Source: Halobacillus dabanensis
GTDB taxonomy: Bacteria; Bacillota; Bacilli; Bacillales; Halobacillaceae
DNA length: 64,000 nucleotides
Assembly: GCF_900114165.1 (NCBI RefSeq)
Contig: NZ_FOSB01000002.1
Location: forward strand, 124,001-188,000
Direction of reading: 5' to 3'
Made by a program: the position numbers and the translations under genes. The notes beneath the pieces are model-generated. The model worked only from the letters and a program-made list of their open reading frames with translations, ran no database searches and was not told the DNA's origin. Of the stretch, positions 25,159 to 35,474 are shown piece by piece (the first letter of the stretch is position 1; every line of letters begins with the position of its first letter).

Positions 25159-26067
25159 TTATTTTTTTATGTTCATCAATGGACTGGACTTCTTTGCCAT
25201 TTCTAAAATGTTCTCTGTTTCTAATCCTTGTAAGTAACGCTTAGTAATTTGGATATTTTCATGCCCCGCAATCTTTGAACAACTATATAAATCCAAGCCA
25301 TTCCTTAAATTTGATTGGATGGAATAATGTCTCAAGGTGTGCGGGGAACAACGAATATCCGCCCTTACTCCTGCTCTCTTTCCTGCATTACGAACGACCT
25401 CTTCTATGGCTACTGTCGTTAATTGGCTTCCACTCCTAGACAAGATATAATTGCCGTACTCCAGATTCTTCTTGCAGAAGTAATTCTCCTTAATACGTTC
25501 ATAGCGAATCATGTACTTCTTCAACATTAAGCTGATTGGCACGTGTCGCCATTTCTTTCCTTTACCAAAAACGCTTAAATTCGTATCGTACACCCATTCG
25601 GTCTGCAAATTAATTAACTCAGATAATCGAATACCCGTATCCACAAACATGGCAATGATAACTTTGTTCCTAGCGTTTAAGTACGTTCTAAAATCGTAAA
25701 CATCGAGCAATTTTGCTACTTCTTGGTCGGTGAATGTTTTTATCACTGGTATTTCTTCTTTAAGAAACTTTACCTTCTTCATCACGTTCAATGTCACATA
25801 TTCCTCCTCGACCAGATACACGTAAAATGCCCTGAGCGATTTAATTAAAGAATTGATGTAAGTTGGTCTGTTTCCTATGCTCGTTTGGTGCTGAATAAAT
25901 TTTTTTACATGAAGCGTGGATACTTCCTCAATATCTTCAATCTCAAAATTATCTCGAAGGTAATAAACCAATTGCGAGCAGTTATATTTGTAAGTATCAA
26001 TCGTCCTTTCAGAATAGTTTTTAATCTGCAAATCAAATAAAAACTCCTTCAATAGTGATGAAATCAT
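25159..26067 (-). CDS. int: Tyrosine recombinase (element integrase)
   Basis: 302 residues with a SAM-like core-binding domain (about 1-95) and a catalytic domain carrying the full set: Arg147 (DTGIRLSEL), His243 and Arg246 (SPHTLRHY), His269 (AGHENIQ) and nucleophile Tyr278 (TKRYLQG). It lies 155 bp from the eno stop at the right end of the element, where an integrase that uses the eno 3' end as attB is expected. ATG 26067 follows GGGGG and a T-run that belong to a terminator-like hairpin, which probably limits its expression. Confidence 0.92.
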   Translation of the reverse strand: MISSLLKEFLFDLQIKNYSERTIDTYKYNCSQLVYYLRDNFEIEDIEEVSTLHVKKFIQHQTSIGNRPTYINSLIKSLRAFYVYLVEEEYVTLNVMKKVKFLKEEIPVIKTFTDQEVAKLLDVYDFRTYLNARNKVIIAMFVDTGIRLSELINLQTEWVYDTNLSVFGKGKKWRHVPISLMLKKYMIRYERIKENYFCKKNLEYGNYILSRSGSQLTTVAIEEVVRNAGKRAGVRADIRCSPHTLRHYSIQSNLRNGLDLYSCSKIAGHENIQITKRYLQGLETENILEMAKKSSPLMNIKK

Positions 26068-26114
26068 AAAAAACCCCCATTTACATGTGATTTAACACAT
26101 ATAAACAGGGGTTT
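26068..26114 (-). promoter_or_regulatory. Terminator-like hairpin overlapping the integrase SD
   Basis: On the minus strand AACCCC...CACATG...GGGGTT forms a long imperfect stem (26071-26114) ending in T6 just before the integrase ATG. It lies between eno and int in the same orientation, so it can both replace the lost eno terminator and hide the integrase SD (GGGGG, 26074-26078) in its 3' arm. Confidence 0.7.
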
Positions 26115-26124
26115 CTGCTTCATT

Positions 26125-26196
26125 ATTTGTACGTCTAAATTCAAGTCGTGGTATGACTAAATCCAGCATTCAAATAAATGGTTTGTACGACTTAGT
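26125..26196. other. Probable integrase arm-type sites, right end
   Basis: ATTTGTACGTCTAAAT (26125-26140), GGTATGACTAAAT (26150-26162) and GTTTGTACGACTTAGT (26181-26196) are related to each other and to the left-end copy at 7918-7933. TCAAGTCGTGG (26141-26151) is shared with the palindromic repeats near 21.0-21.3 kb. Confidence 0.5.
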
Positions 26197-26213
26197 TCAG
26201 CCGCATTTTACGC

Positions 26214-27509
<1,296 letters not shown>

Positions 27510-27523
27510 TTAATATCTCTCCC

Positions 27524-29062
27524 TTATTTTTTGATTAGTGTTTTTCCTGTCATTTCTTTAGGCTGTTCAACATTCAATAATTCTAAAAGGGTCGGGGATA
27601 GATCACCCAGAATTCCTCCATCACGGAGTTCTGCCCCTTCTTTCGTCACAATGACCGGTACTGGGTTAGTCGTATGAGCCGTCATAGCATCTCCATCCAA
27701 GGTCGTCACCTCGTCAGAGTTCCCATGGTCAGCTGTAATAATAGCATGTCCACCTTTTTCATGGATTTTATCAACGATTTTACCCAAACATTCATCTACT
27801 GCTTCAATCGCTTTGACAGTCGGCTCAAGCATTCCTGAGTGGCCGACCATATCTGGATTGGCAAAGTTTAAGATGATGGCGTTATGCTTATCCGCTTCAA
27901 GCTCACTAAGCAAGGCATCCGTCACTTCATAAGCACTCATTTCAGGCTTAAGATCATAAGTAGCGACTTTCGGAGAATCAATGAGGATGCGCTCTTCCCC
28001 TTCGAATTCCTGTTCTCGGCCACCACTCATAAAGAACGTAACGTGCGGATATTTTTCTGTTTCTGCAATACGTAATTGTTTCATATCATTGTCAGCTAGT
28101 ACTTCTCCAACTGTATTTTTTAAATCGTTTGGAGGAAAAGCGATTTTGCTTTGAACCTGGTCACTATATTGCGTCATACCGATGAAATGAAGATTCTTCG
28201 GTGCTTTGTCACCACGCTCATAATCATCGAAGTCGTCGTTCGCAAAGGCACGGGACAACTGTATCGCACGGTCGGGACGGAAGTTAAAGAAAATCACACT
28301 ATCCTCATCCTCTACCGTTCCGACTGGCTCTCCATTGTCATCCGTCAATACGACTGGTTCGACGAACTCGTCATACACTTCTTCACTATAAGAATCGTCG
28401 ATGGCTTCGATTGGGTCTTTATACGTCGGCCCTTCTCCATATGCAATCGCATCGTAAGCTTTCTTAACCCGTTCCCAGCGATTGTCACGATCCATTGAAT
28501 AGTAACGTCCGGAAAGAGTAGCGATTTGACCGATTCCTACTTCTTCAATCGCTTCCTGCGTTCGTTCTACATACGTTTTAGCGGATTTCTGACCGACATC
28601 ACGGCCATCCAGAAAGGCATGGATGAAAACTTTTTCCAGACCTTCCTTTTTCGCAAGTTTCAGTGTGGCAATCATATGATCGATATGGCTGTGAATGCCA
28701 CCATCTGATAACAAACCGAATATATGAAGGGCTTTGCCTTTTGCTTTCGCTTCACGCACACCGTTCAAAATGATTTCATTACTGAAGAAATCACCTTCAC
28801 GGATAGACAAATTGATTCGTGTCAGACTTTGATAAACGACACGACCTGCACCAATATTCAGGTGACCCACTTCTGAGTTACCCATTTGACCTTCTGGTAG
28901 TCCGACTGCTTCCCCGCTCGCTGTTAATTGAGAGTGAGGGAACTGGTTCCAGTACCGATCAAAGTTCGGTGTGTTCGCTTGTTTGACGGCATTGCCTTTT
29001 TCTTCGTCGCGAAGGGCATAGCCATCAAGGATGATCAAGGCTGCAAGGTTTTGATTACTCAT
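27524..29062 (-). CDS. gpmI: 2,3-bisphosphoglycerate-independent phosphoglycerate mutase
   Basis: Interconverts 3- and 2-phosphoglycerate through a phosphoserine intermediate; Mn2+-dependent alkaline-phosphatase fold. The catalytic serine motif [18 protein letters not shown] is present near residue 60, and the metal-ligand motifs [12 protein letters not shown] and [12 protein letters not shown] are seen. I use ATG 29062 (MSNQNLAA), with GGAGG upstream. Its start overlaps the tpiA stop by 8 nt, so the two are coupled. Confidence 0.95.
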   Translation of the reverse strand: MSNQNLAALIILDGYALRDEEKGNAVKQANTPNFDRYWNQFPHSQLTASGEAVGLPEGQMGNSEVGHLNIGAGRVVYQSLTRINLSIREGDFFSNEIILNGVREAKAKGKALHIFGLLSDGGIHSHIDHMIATLKLAKKEGLEKVFIHAFLDGRDVGQKSAKTYVERTQEAIEEVGIGQIATLSGRYYSMDRDNRWERVKKAYDAIAYGEGPTYKDPIEAIDDSYSEEVYDEFVEPVVLTDDNGEPVGTVEDEDSVIFFNFRPDRAIQLSRAFANDDFDDYERGDKAPKNLHFIGMTQYSDQVQSKIAFPPNDLKNTVGEVLADNDMKQLRIAETEKYPHVTFFMSGGREQEFEGEERILIDSPKVATYDLKPEMSAYEVTDALLSELEADKHNAIILNFANPDMVGHSGMLEPTVKAIEAVDECLGKIVDKIHEKGGHAIITADHGNSDEVTTLDGDAMTAHTTNPVPVIVTKEGAELRDGGILGDLSPTLLELLNVEQPKEMTGKTLIKK

Positions 29063-29816
29063 GCTTACCTGCCTCCACAAGTTTTAGGAAAGAGTCTGCT
29101 TCAAGACTAGCTCCTCCTACAAGAGCACCATCGATGTCAGACTGAGAAAGTAGCTCATCTACGTTGGCCGGTTTCACACTTCCACCATATTGGATACGAA
29201 CAGCTTCCGCAGCGTCTGCATTGACAAATTCGCTTACTACTTTACGAATATGTGTACAAACTTCATTCGCTTGTTCAGAAGTCGCTGTGCGGCCTGTACC
29301 AATCGCCCAGATAGGCTCATATGCGATGATTGTCTTGGCGCACTGTTCATTCGTAAGACCTTCCAATGCTTTCTTCACTTGTGTTTCTACAACATTCATT
29401 GTCTCATTCGCTTCACGCTGATCAAGAGATTCTCCAACACAAACAATTGGTGTTAACCCATGATTAAATGCCGCGTGGACTTTTTTATTTACTTCTTCAT
29501 CTGTTTCATTGAAAATTTCACGACGCTCGGAGTGGCCAAGTACTACATAAGAGACACCTAGCTCTTTTAACATAACTGGACTTACTTCCCCAGTGAAAGC
29601 ACCGCTTTCTTCAAAATGCATATTTTGAGCACCGATTTTCAAGCTCGTCCCCTCTGTTTCTTCTACAAGTTTTTGTAGAAAAGGGAATGGTGCACAAACA
29701 ATAGATTCCACTTTGTCTGAAGATGGAACCTCATTTTTTGCTGTTTGAATGAAATCTTCCGCTTCACGGTGGTTTTTATTCATTTTCCAGTTACCTGCAA
29801 TCACTTGTTTACGCAT
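29055..29816 (-). CDS. tpiA: Triosephosphate isomerase
   Basis: Interconverts dihydroxyacetone phosphate and glyceraldehyde-3-phosphate. TIM barrel of 253 residues with NWKMNK (Lys12), VVLGHSERR (catalytic His) and [13 protein letters not shown] (catalytic Glu). GGAGAGGTG precedes the ATG. It lies 21 bp after pgk in the glycolytic operon. Confidence 0.97.
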   Translation of the reverse strand: MRKQVIAGNWKMNKNHREAEDFIQTAKNEVPSSDKVESIVCAPFPFLQKLVEETEGTSLKIGAQNMHFEESGAFTGEVSPVMLKELGVSYVVLGHSERREIFNETDEEVNKKVHAAFNHGLTPIVCVGESLDQREANETMNVVETQVKKALEGLTNEQCAKTIIAYEPIWAIGTGRTATSEQANEVCTHIRKVVSEFVNADAAEAVRIQYGGSVKPANVDELLSQSDIDGALVGGASLEADSFLKLVEAGKHE

Positions 29817-29837
29817 GTCTGCTTCACCTCTCCTTTA

Positions 29838-31019
29838 TTATTTATCCTTTAGCAGAGCGACCCCTGGAAGTTCTTTCCCTTCCATGAATTCAAGAGATGC
29901 TCCACCACCTGTGGATACATGATCCATATCATTTGCATAACCGAATTTCTCCACAGCCGCTGCAGAGTCTCCTCCACCGATAACTGTGTAGCCATCTGTT
30001 TCAGAAAGAGCATTCGCTACTGCTTTCGTTCCGTTAGCAAAAGATTCGAGTTCAAATACGCCCATCGGTCCGTTCCAAATGATCAATTTGGAATCTTTGA
30101 TAACTTCTGCATACTTTTCTCTCGTCTTCGGTCCGATATCCAGCGCTTCCCAGTCAGCTGGAATACTGTCGATTGCGACTTCTTTCTTATTAGCAGAATC
30201 AGAAAAATCATCAGCAACAACGACATCCTCTGGCATGTGGAATTTCACGCCTTTTTCTTCTGCTTTCTTCATATATTCTTTAGCAAGCTCGATTTTGTCT
30301 TCTTCAAGCAAGGATTTACCGATTTCATGCCCTAGTGCTTTAACAAAGGTATAAGCAAGTCCGCCACCAATAATCAGGTGATCGACTTTATCAATCAAAT
30401 TATCGATGACTCCAATTTTATCTTTCACTTTAGCTCCGCCAATGATTGCTGTAAAAGGACGCTCTGGATTAGATAGTGCTTTACCAAGAACGTTGATTTC
30501 TTTCTCCATCAAGAAACCGGCTACTGCTGGAATGTGCTCAGCAACTCCTGCTGTAGAAGCATGGGCACGGTGAGCAGCTCCAAAAGCATCATTGACATAA
30601 AGATCAGCCATGTTTGCAAATGCTTTTGCAAGCTCTGCATCATTCTTTTCTTCACCTGGGTTGAAACGGACGTTTTCGATAAGAAGAACATCGCCGTTCT
30701 CCATTTCAGAAATCGCCTTATTCACTTCGTCACCGTGTACTTCATCCGTTTTTGTTACCGTTTGACCGAGAAGATCGCTCAGACGGTCAGCCACAGGATC
30801 AAGACGAAGTTCGTCTACGACTTCTCCTTTTGGACGTCCAAGGTGACTGGCAAGGATGACTTTGGCCCCGTTCCCTGTAAGGTGTTTGATTGTCGGAAGA
30901 GCAGCTTTGATACGAGTATCATCCGTTACCTTTCCGTCGCTCATCGGTACATTGAAGTCAACACGGCAAAAAACCGTCTGTCCGTTCACTTCAACGTCAC
31001 GGATTGTTTTCTTATTCAT
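29838..31019 (-). CDS. pgk: Phosphoglycerate kinase
   Basis: Transfers phosphate from 1,3-bisphosphoglycerate to ADP. 393 residues from ATG 31019 ([13 protein letters not shown]), with AAGGAGG 8-10 nt upstream. Family motifs: [37 protein letters not shown] and the C-terminal [14 protein letters not shown] hairpin between gapA and pgk probably gives differential expression of the upstream cggR-gapA part. Confidence 0.97.
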   Translation of the reverse strand: MNKKTIRDVEVNGQTVFCRVDFNVPMSDGKVTDDTRIKAALPTIKHLTGNGAKVILASHLGRPKGEVVDELRLDPVADRLSDLLGQTVTKTDEVHGDEVNKAISEMENGDVLLIENVRFNPGEEKNDAELAKAFANMADLYVNDAFGAAHRAHASTAGVAEHIPAVAGFLMEKEINVLGKALSNPERPFTAIIGGAKVKDKIGVIDNLIDKVDHLIIGGGLAYTFVKALGHEIGKSLLEEDKIELAKEYMKKAEEKGVKFHMPEDVVVADDFSDSANKKEVAIDSIPADWEALDIGPKTREKYAEVIKDSKLIIWNGPMGVFELESFANGTKAVANALSETDGYTVIGGGDSAAAVEKFGYANDMDHVSTGGGASLEFMEGKELPGVALLKDK

Positions 31020-31130
31020 AGAATGACAACCTCCTTGGTTTGTGGTCAGGTTCATCACCCGCCCTTATGTACGTTTCCACAGATTAAACCAGCAGAAACG
31101 CCGATAAGCAGGATGGAAAAAAACATGGAT

Positions 31131-31160
31131 AAAGGAGGAGGACCTGAGACCTCCTCCTTT
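31131..31160 (-). terminator. Terminator or attenuator between gapA and pgk
   Basis: AAAGGAGGAGG (31131-31141) pairs perfectly with CCTCCTCCTTT (31150-31160). There is no long T-run, so partial termination or mRNA 3'-end protection of the cggR-gapA message is likely. Confidence 0.65.
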
Positions 31161-31198
31161 CCAGCTTTTTCATAGTATTTTCAAAAATGGCTCAGATA

Positions 31199-32206
31199 TT
31201 ACAAGCCCTGGTTTTTAAGATATACAGCTAGGTCTACGCAACGGTTAGAGTAACCGAACTCGTTATCGTACCAAGAAACAACTTTAACCATGTTGTTTTC
31301 AAGAGTAAGTGTAGATAGTCCGTCGATGACAGAAGAGTGAGTGTTGCCATTGTAGTCAGTAGAAACAAGTGGCTCGTCACTGTAACCCAGGATACCTTTA
31401 AGTTTACCTTCAGCTTCTGCTTTAAGCGCTTCGTTCACTTCTTCAGAAGTAACGTCTTTTTCAAGCTCAGCAACGAAGTCTACGATAGAAACGTTCGCTG
31501 TTGGAACACGCATAGCCATTCCGCTAAGTTTACCATCAAGTTGTGGAAGAACTTTTGCAACAGCTTGAGCAGCACCTGTAGTTGTTGGAATGATGTTTTG
31601 AGCAGCTGCACGGGCACGACGATAATCTTTGTGTGGCAGGTCAAGGATCTGCTGGTCGTTCGTGTAAGAGTGTACAGTTGTCATCATACCGCGCTTAAGA
31701 CCGAACTTCTCGTCAAGAATCTTAGCGTATGGAGCCAAGCAGTTCGTCGTACAAGAAGCATTGGAGATTACGTGGTGGGAATCTTTGTCGTACTGATCTT
31801 CGTTAACTCCCATAACGATTGTAAGGTCTTCTTGCTTAGCTGGAGCAGAGATGATGACTTTCTTAGCACCTGCATCCAAGTGTTTCTTCGCATCGTCACG
31901 CTGAGTGAAACGACCTGTAGATTCAATAACGATATCTACACCAAGATCTCCCCAACCAAGTTGAGCTGGATCTTTCTCAGAAAGTACTTTGATTTCTTTG
32001 CCGCCAACGATAAGGTTGTCACCGTTAGTCGTTACTTCTTCAGAAAGAGTACCGTGAACAGTATCATATTGCAGCAAGTGTGCAAGCATGTTTGCATCAG
32101 TCAAGTCGTTAACCGCTACTACCTCAACATCGTTATTTTTCAATGAAGCACGGAAAACGTTACGTCCGATACGTCCAAAACCATTAATACCAATTCTTAC
32201 TGTCAT
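31199..32206 (-). CDS. gapA: Glyceraldehyde-3-phosphate dehydrogenase (glycolytic, NAD)
   Basis: Oxidises and phosphorylates glyceraldehyde-3-phosphate. 335 residues with the Rossmann start INGFGRIGRNVFRA, an Asp after the second strand (VVAVNDLTD, NAD preference) and the catalytic Cys in SNASCTTNCLAP. Immediately follows the repressor gene cggR, as in Bacillus, so I call the catabolic GapA rather than the gluconeogenic GapB. Confidence 0.95.
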   Translation of the reverse strand: MTVRIGINGFGRIGRNVFRASLKNNDVEVVAVNDLTDANMLAHLLQYDTVHGTLSEEVTTNGDNLIVGGKEIKVLSEKDPAQLGWGDLGVDIVIESTGRFTQRDDAKKHLDAGAKKVIISAPAKQEDLTIVMGVNEDQYDKDSHHVISNASCTTNCLAPYAKILDEKFGLKRGMMTTVHSYTNDQQILDLPHKDYRRARAAAQNIIPTTTGAAQAVAKVLPQLDGKLSGMAMRVPTANVSIVDFVAELEKDVTSEEVNEALKAEAEGKLKGILGYSDEPLVSTDYNGNTHSSVIDGLSTLTLENNMVKVVSWYDNEFGYSNRCVDLAVYLKNQGL

Positions 32207-32242
32207 GCAAAATTCCTCCTTAGGATGATTGAATCATTTTAT

Positions 32243-33271
32243 TTAAAGGGAAAATCCCCTTATTAACTGTTGCGCAGCACCTTCATCGGTGATCAGGACA
32301 TTGCTTTGCCCCGGTTGAAAATAAGATGAGATAGCTTGTGCTTTCGAGCGGCCTCCAGCGACGGCGATCACATGTTTCGCACGCTTCAGATCCTCTAATT
32401 GGAGACCCAAAGTACGGACTTTGTGAACGATCTCACCATCTGAATTAAAATAATAACCAAAAGCTTCGCCAACGGCTTTCTGCTGTTTGATCACTTCCAA
32501 TTGTTCAGGGGATGTTTTTCTCCGTTCTGCCATCGTCAATGCATCTCCGACACCATGAATGACGATTTCGGCATGGCGAATGATGTCTAACACTTCCTTG
32601 ATGGAAGGTTCCTCTTTAATCGTCTGATACGATTCCTCACTCAATGGATCGGGTACATATAAAAGACGATAATCACCCTTCGCTTTCTTTGCCATTTCTG
32701 CGCATATCGTATTGGCCTGGTTTTCGACCCGTTCTCCAAGACCACCACGTGCAGGAACAAACAAACACTGATCCGCTCCTTTAAGTGGGCTCATTACTTG
32801 CGCAACAGATGCCATTGTAGTTCCACCTGTAATGGCAATCGCCTGGTTAGGTACCATATGTTCTCTCAAATACTGGACACATGCTTTTCCCATCTCTTGT
32901 TTTACCCAATTAAGCTCATCACTATCACCAGGAACAACAACGACATAGTCTAGGTTTAATTTATCCTTTAATTGTTGTTCTAAAACCTTTATCCCTGAGA
33001 CATCCTTGATAAACTCGGCTAGCTGTTCAAGAATGTTCTGTCCTTCGTAGCTCAAATGCATACCTCTGGAAGTAATCTCAACCGCACCTTGTTTATTCAA
33101 AAAGTCCACTTCACTTCGGACAGTGCGTTCCGCTAGCTCTACACTTTCGGCTAACGCTCTTCGCCCCACCGGTTGCAGGATTTGAATGTAATACAACAAC
33201 TGATAGCGGCGTTGTATAACGTCCAGGACATCGGGGAATAATTTTTTTTGTAAGTCGATGAACGCTCTCAT
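32243..33271 (-). CDS. cggR: Central glycolytic genes regulator CggR
   Basis: SorC-family repressor of the gapA operon, released by fructose-1,6-bisphosphate. The N-terminal winged helix (about 25-80; YYIQILQPVGRRALAESVEL) is followed by the sugar-phosphate sensor domain with ITGGTTMASVAQ and RGGLGERVENQAN. I start at ATG 33271 (MRAFIDLQKK), 342 residues; the extra upstream in-frame codons run into the operator. It is the first gene of the six-gene glycolytic operon and sits next to a CggR-type operator. Confidence 0.93.
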   Translation of the reverse strand: MRAFIDLQKKLFPDVLDVIQRRYQLLYYIQILQPVGRRALAESVELAERTVRSEVDFLNKQGAVEITSRGMHLSYEGQNILEQLAEFIKDVSGIKVLEQQLKDKLNLDYVVVVPGDSDELNWVKQEMGKACVQYLREHMVPNQAIAITGGTTMASVAQVMSPLKGADQCLFVPARGGLGERVENQANTICAEMAKKAKGDYRLLYVPDPLSEESYQTIKEEPSIKEVLDIIRHAEIVIHGVGDALTMAERRKTSPEQLEVIKQQKAVGEAFGYYFNSDGEIVHKVRTLGLQLEDLKRAKHVIAVAGGRSKAQAISSYFQPGQSNVLITDEGAAQQLIRGFSL

Positions 33272-33306
33272 GGAAAAAGCCCCTTCTTTGAAATGGTGCC
33301 AACTGG

Positions 33307-33342
33307 GATGTTTTACGTCCCAGCCAGTCGTATTATGTCCCG
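33307..33342 (-). promoter_or_regulatory. CggR-type operator
   Basis: Read on the minus strand: CGGGAC-N6-CGAC-N4-TGGGAC-N6-CATC. The Bacillus subtilis operator is CGGGAC-N6-TGTC-N4-CGGGAC-N6-TGTC, so the spacing is exact while the half-site ends have drifted. It lies 36 bp upstream of the cggR ATG. Confidence 0.75.
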
Positions 33343-33422
33343 CTCGGAGCAAAAAAATATCTCATTTCAATTTTATATTAACAGTGGGGTTGTCCGTACG
33401 CAAGCGGAAAGCCAAACGTTTT

Positions 33423-33644
33423 TTATTGTAAGCGCTTTTCTAGTTCAAAGTAATCAATGGATCGATAATCCAACTCTTCCCCGCCGATTTTCACAACTGG
33501 AATTTCAAGCATATACTTCTCCTGTAAGACAGGGTCCTTTTCGATATCCAACTCTTTGATTGAGACCTCAAACAGGGATAACAGCTCCCTCACCTCATCG
33601 CAAAGCCCGCAATTCTTTTTTGAAAACAAGACAACATCAGCCAT
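33423..33644 (-). CDS. Glutaredoxin-family thiol protein
   Basis: 73 residues with a thioredoxin-like fold and the redox motif NCGLCDE (CxxC), plus LEIPVVKIGGEELDY containing the cis-proline region. It may reduce disulfides or bind a metal. ATG 33644 has GAGGAGG 7-8 nt upstream. It is transcribed ahead of cggR, with ~150 bp and the operator between. Confidence 0.85.
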   Translation of the reverse strand: MADVVLFSKKNCGLCDEVRELLSLFEVSIKELDIEKDPVLQEKYMLEIPVVKIGGEELDYRSIDYFELEKRLQ

Positions 33645-33916
33645 ATTCAACCTCCTCAAGACTAAGACGTTTTAATCTTAGCAAATGAAAGTCAGAGAAT
33701 CTATCCAAAGTCTAGCGGTGACGACTTGCTCACTTCGAGTAACTAAAGCCTCCAGGTGACGGTTAAGGTTAAGGTTAAGGTTTCACTTAAACCCTGAAGG
33801 AGTAGGCCATGGGCTATACAATAAAGGTGCAGTCACATGCGCAGTTATGATAAGCGGAAAGGAACCTAACTATAAAATAGATTTTTGATCATTGAATGGA
33901 TCACTTCTCCAACGAC
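33645..33916. other. Intergenic region with GGTTAA tandem repeat
   Basis: No gene seen. GGTTAA is repeated 3.7 times at 33761-33782. The surrounding DNA is GC-richer than typical intergenic sequence. Confidence 0.55.
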
Positions 33917-33950
33917 AAAAAAGACACGCTTATGAAGCATGTCCTTTTTT
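33917..33950 (-). terminator. Terminator overlapping the end of the 74-residue gene
   Basis: GACACGCT (33923-33930) pairs with AGCATGTC (33936-33943), one mismatch, flanked by A6 and T6 so it can act in both directions. The minus-strand stop (33930-33932) lies in the hairpin. Confidence 0.75.
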
Positions 33951-34154
33951 ATCGTAAAAACCATTATCAATTTTCAACTTGCGTTTATTCACGAAACCCG
34001 CTAATTCTTCGTCTACATAACTTTTTGGCGTTCGCTTGAGTGACTCGTAATTGAAGGACAACTTCTGTTGTTCCTGCATGTCGAACACGTGAATCCGTCT
34101 GTCCTCAGAAATTTCCTCGGTCGACAACATTTTGTAACGGATTAGCTTTGTCAT
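33930..34154 (-). CDS. Hypothetical protein, 74 residues
   Basis: Small basic soluble protein of unknown function, with RIHVFDMQEQQKLSFNYE and KRTPKSYVDEELAGFVN. ATG 34154 follows AAAGGGGTATTT. It lies between the glycolytic operon and the tRNA-Arg element and has its own terminator. I recognise no family. Confidence 0.6.
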   Translation of the reverse strand: MTKLIRYKMLSTEEISEDRRIHVFDMQEQQKLSFNYESLKRTPKSYVDEELAGFVNKRKLKIDNGFYDKKGHAS

Positions 34155-34372
34155 AAATACCCCTTTTCTAAATAAAGCGAAAAGTCTGACTCGTTTATTC
34201 ATTTAATAATAACATAGATTTTAGAATTAGGAAACTACATTACGATAACATAACCAAATGAATGTTCGTATAAATAATGTAATAGTTTTGTTAAATGATT
34301 ATTTAAATAACATTCTTGTCACTGTAAAACTTCCTCATTTACTATACTTATATAATGAAAGTATGATAAAAA

Positions 34373-34404
34373 AACAGGCCTTCCTCAATGAAGGAAGGCC
34401 TGTT
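34373..34404. terminator. Strong bidirectional terminator beside tRNA-Arg
   Basis: AACAGGCCTTCCT (34373-34385) pairs perfectly with AGGAAGGCCTGTT (34392-34404), with A-runs and T-runs on both sides. It is the natural terminator of the original minus-strand tRNA-Arg gene. Confidence 0.9.
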
Positions 34405-34413
34405 TTTTTATAG

Positions 34414-34769
<356 letters not shown>

Positions 34770-34919
34770 ATGGACGATGTCCTCAAATTTTTAAACCAAG
34801 TTACTCCGGATGCTTGGATCCAATCAATAGGGGCATTATTAGGAGCTAGTATAGGAGCCTTCTTAGGTGGTGTGTATGCTAGTAAAATTTCGTTCTGTGT
34901 GCGAATGAATCAATCGTAA
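34770..34919 (+). CDS. Short hydrophobic protein, possibly truncated
   Basis: 49 residues with a glycine-rich hydrophobic segment (SIGALLGASIGAFLGGVYAS) that could span the membrane once. GGAGG lies 9 nt before ATG 34770. The tail after the hydrophobic part looks unrelated, so the gene may have been cut by a deletion and fused to other sequence. Small membrane proteins are common near phage regulatory genes. Confidence 0.4.
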   Translation: MDDVLKFLNQVTPDAWIQSIGALLGASIGAFLGGVYASKISFCVRMNQS

Positions 34920-34931
34920 GCCTAACCTTAT

Positions 34932-35240
34932 CTAATTACGCTGTGGGGCCCGTGTGCACCGGCTAATATAAAAAGAGTCGGCAACCCCGAAGGGCACCGC
35001 CTTAATGTTAACCGTTACCGTCTGCCTGCCAATGGATCGTTGGCTTCGGGCTTTCGACCGTTCTTGGAAACGCGTTACATGGGCCGTGCTTGCCCGTGGG
35101 ATCTCGTAGCCGTCCAAGTAAACCGGGGCTTCTACGGCCATACGGTCACGGCATTTTGAGACACGGACCGACATCCTTTTTGCTTTATGGAAACCGTCAA
35201 TACTCTTGATTTCTCTACATGCGCTGCATTCTTTTGCTAT
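34932..35240 (-). CDS. Phage-like hypothetical protein with zinc-ribbon-like N terminus; non-standard start
   Basis: ATG 35174 starts an 80-residue frame, but the same frame is open further upstream and reads ECSACREIKSIDGFHKAK, a CxxC motif like the one in the HNH gene at 38133-38823 (KKCRKCSEVKGLEEFHKNK). The codon after AGGTGAG where a start is expected is ATA (35240). Either ATA is used or the ATG has mutated. Later residues (VEAPVYLDGYEIPRA, TVTVNIKAVPFGVAD) are unrecognised. Confidence 0.4.
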   Translation of the reverse strand: MAKECSACREIKSIDGFHKAKRMSVRVSKCRDRMAVEAPVYLDGYEIPRASTAHVTRFQERSKARSQRSIGRQTVTVNIKAVPFGVADSFYISRCTRAPQRN

Positions 35241-35474
35241 GATCTCACCTGATTCGTGCTATATATATCGCACCTTTTTGTTCTTTTTATCGATGTACTG
35301 CCTGTTACTGACCTCCTGCAATATTAAAAAAAGAGCGCTAATTTACGCCCTGTTACTTCGAGTGATATGCTCAATCTGTTCAAACCGACGTCTTGTCGTG
35401 TTTGTTGTTGTCCGAAAGTAGGGCCGGAGGGAGTGCATTCCTTCCGGTCCTTTTTGTTTGTCAAGGTGCAATTC

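Noticed and set aside
30534-32146. Long antisense ORFs opposite pgk and gapA
   Set aside because: They come from codon bias of highly expressed genes on the other strand and read as cysteine/serine/phenylalanine-rich noise.
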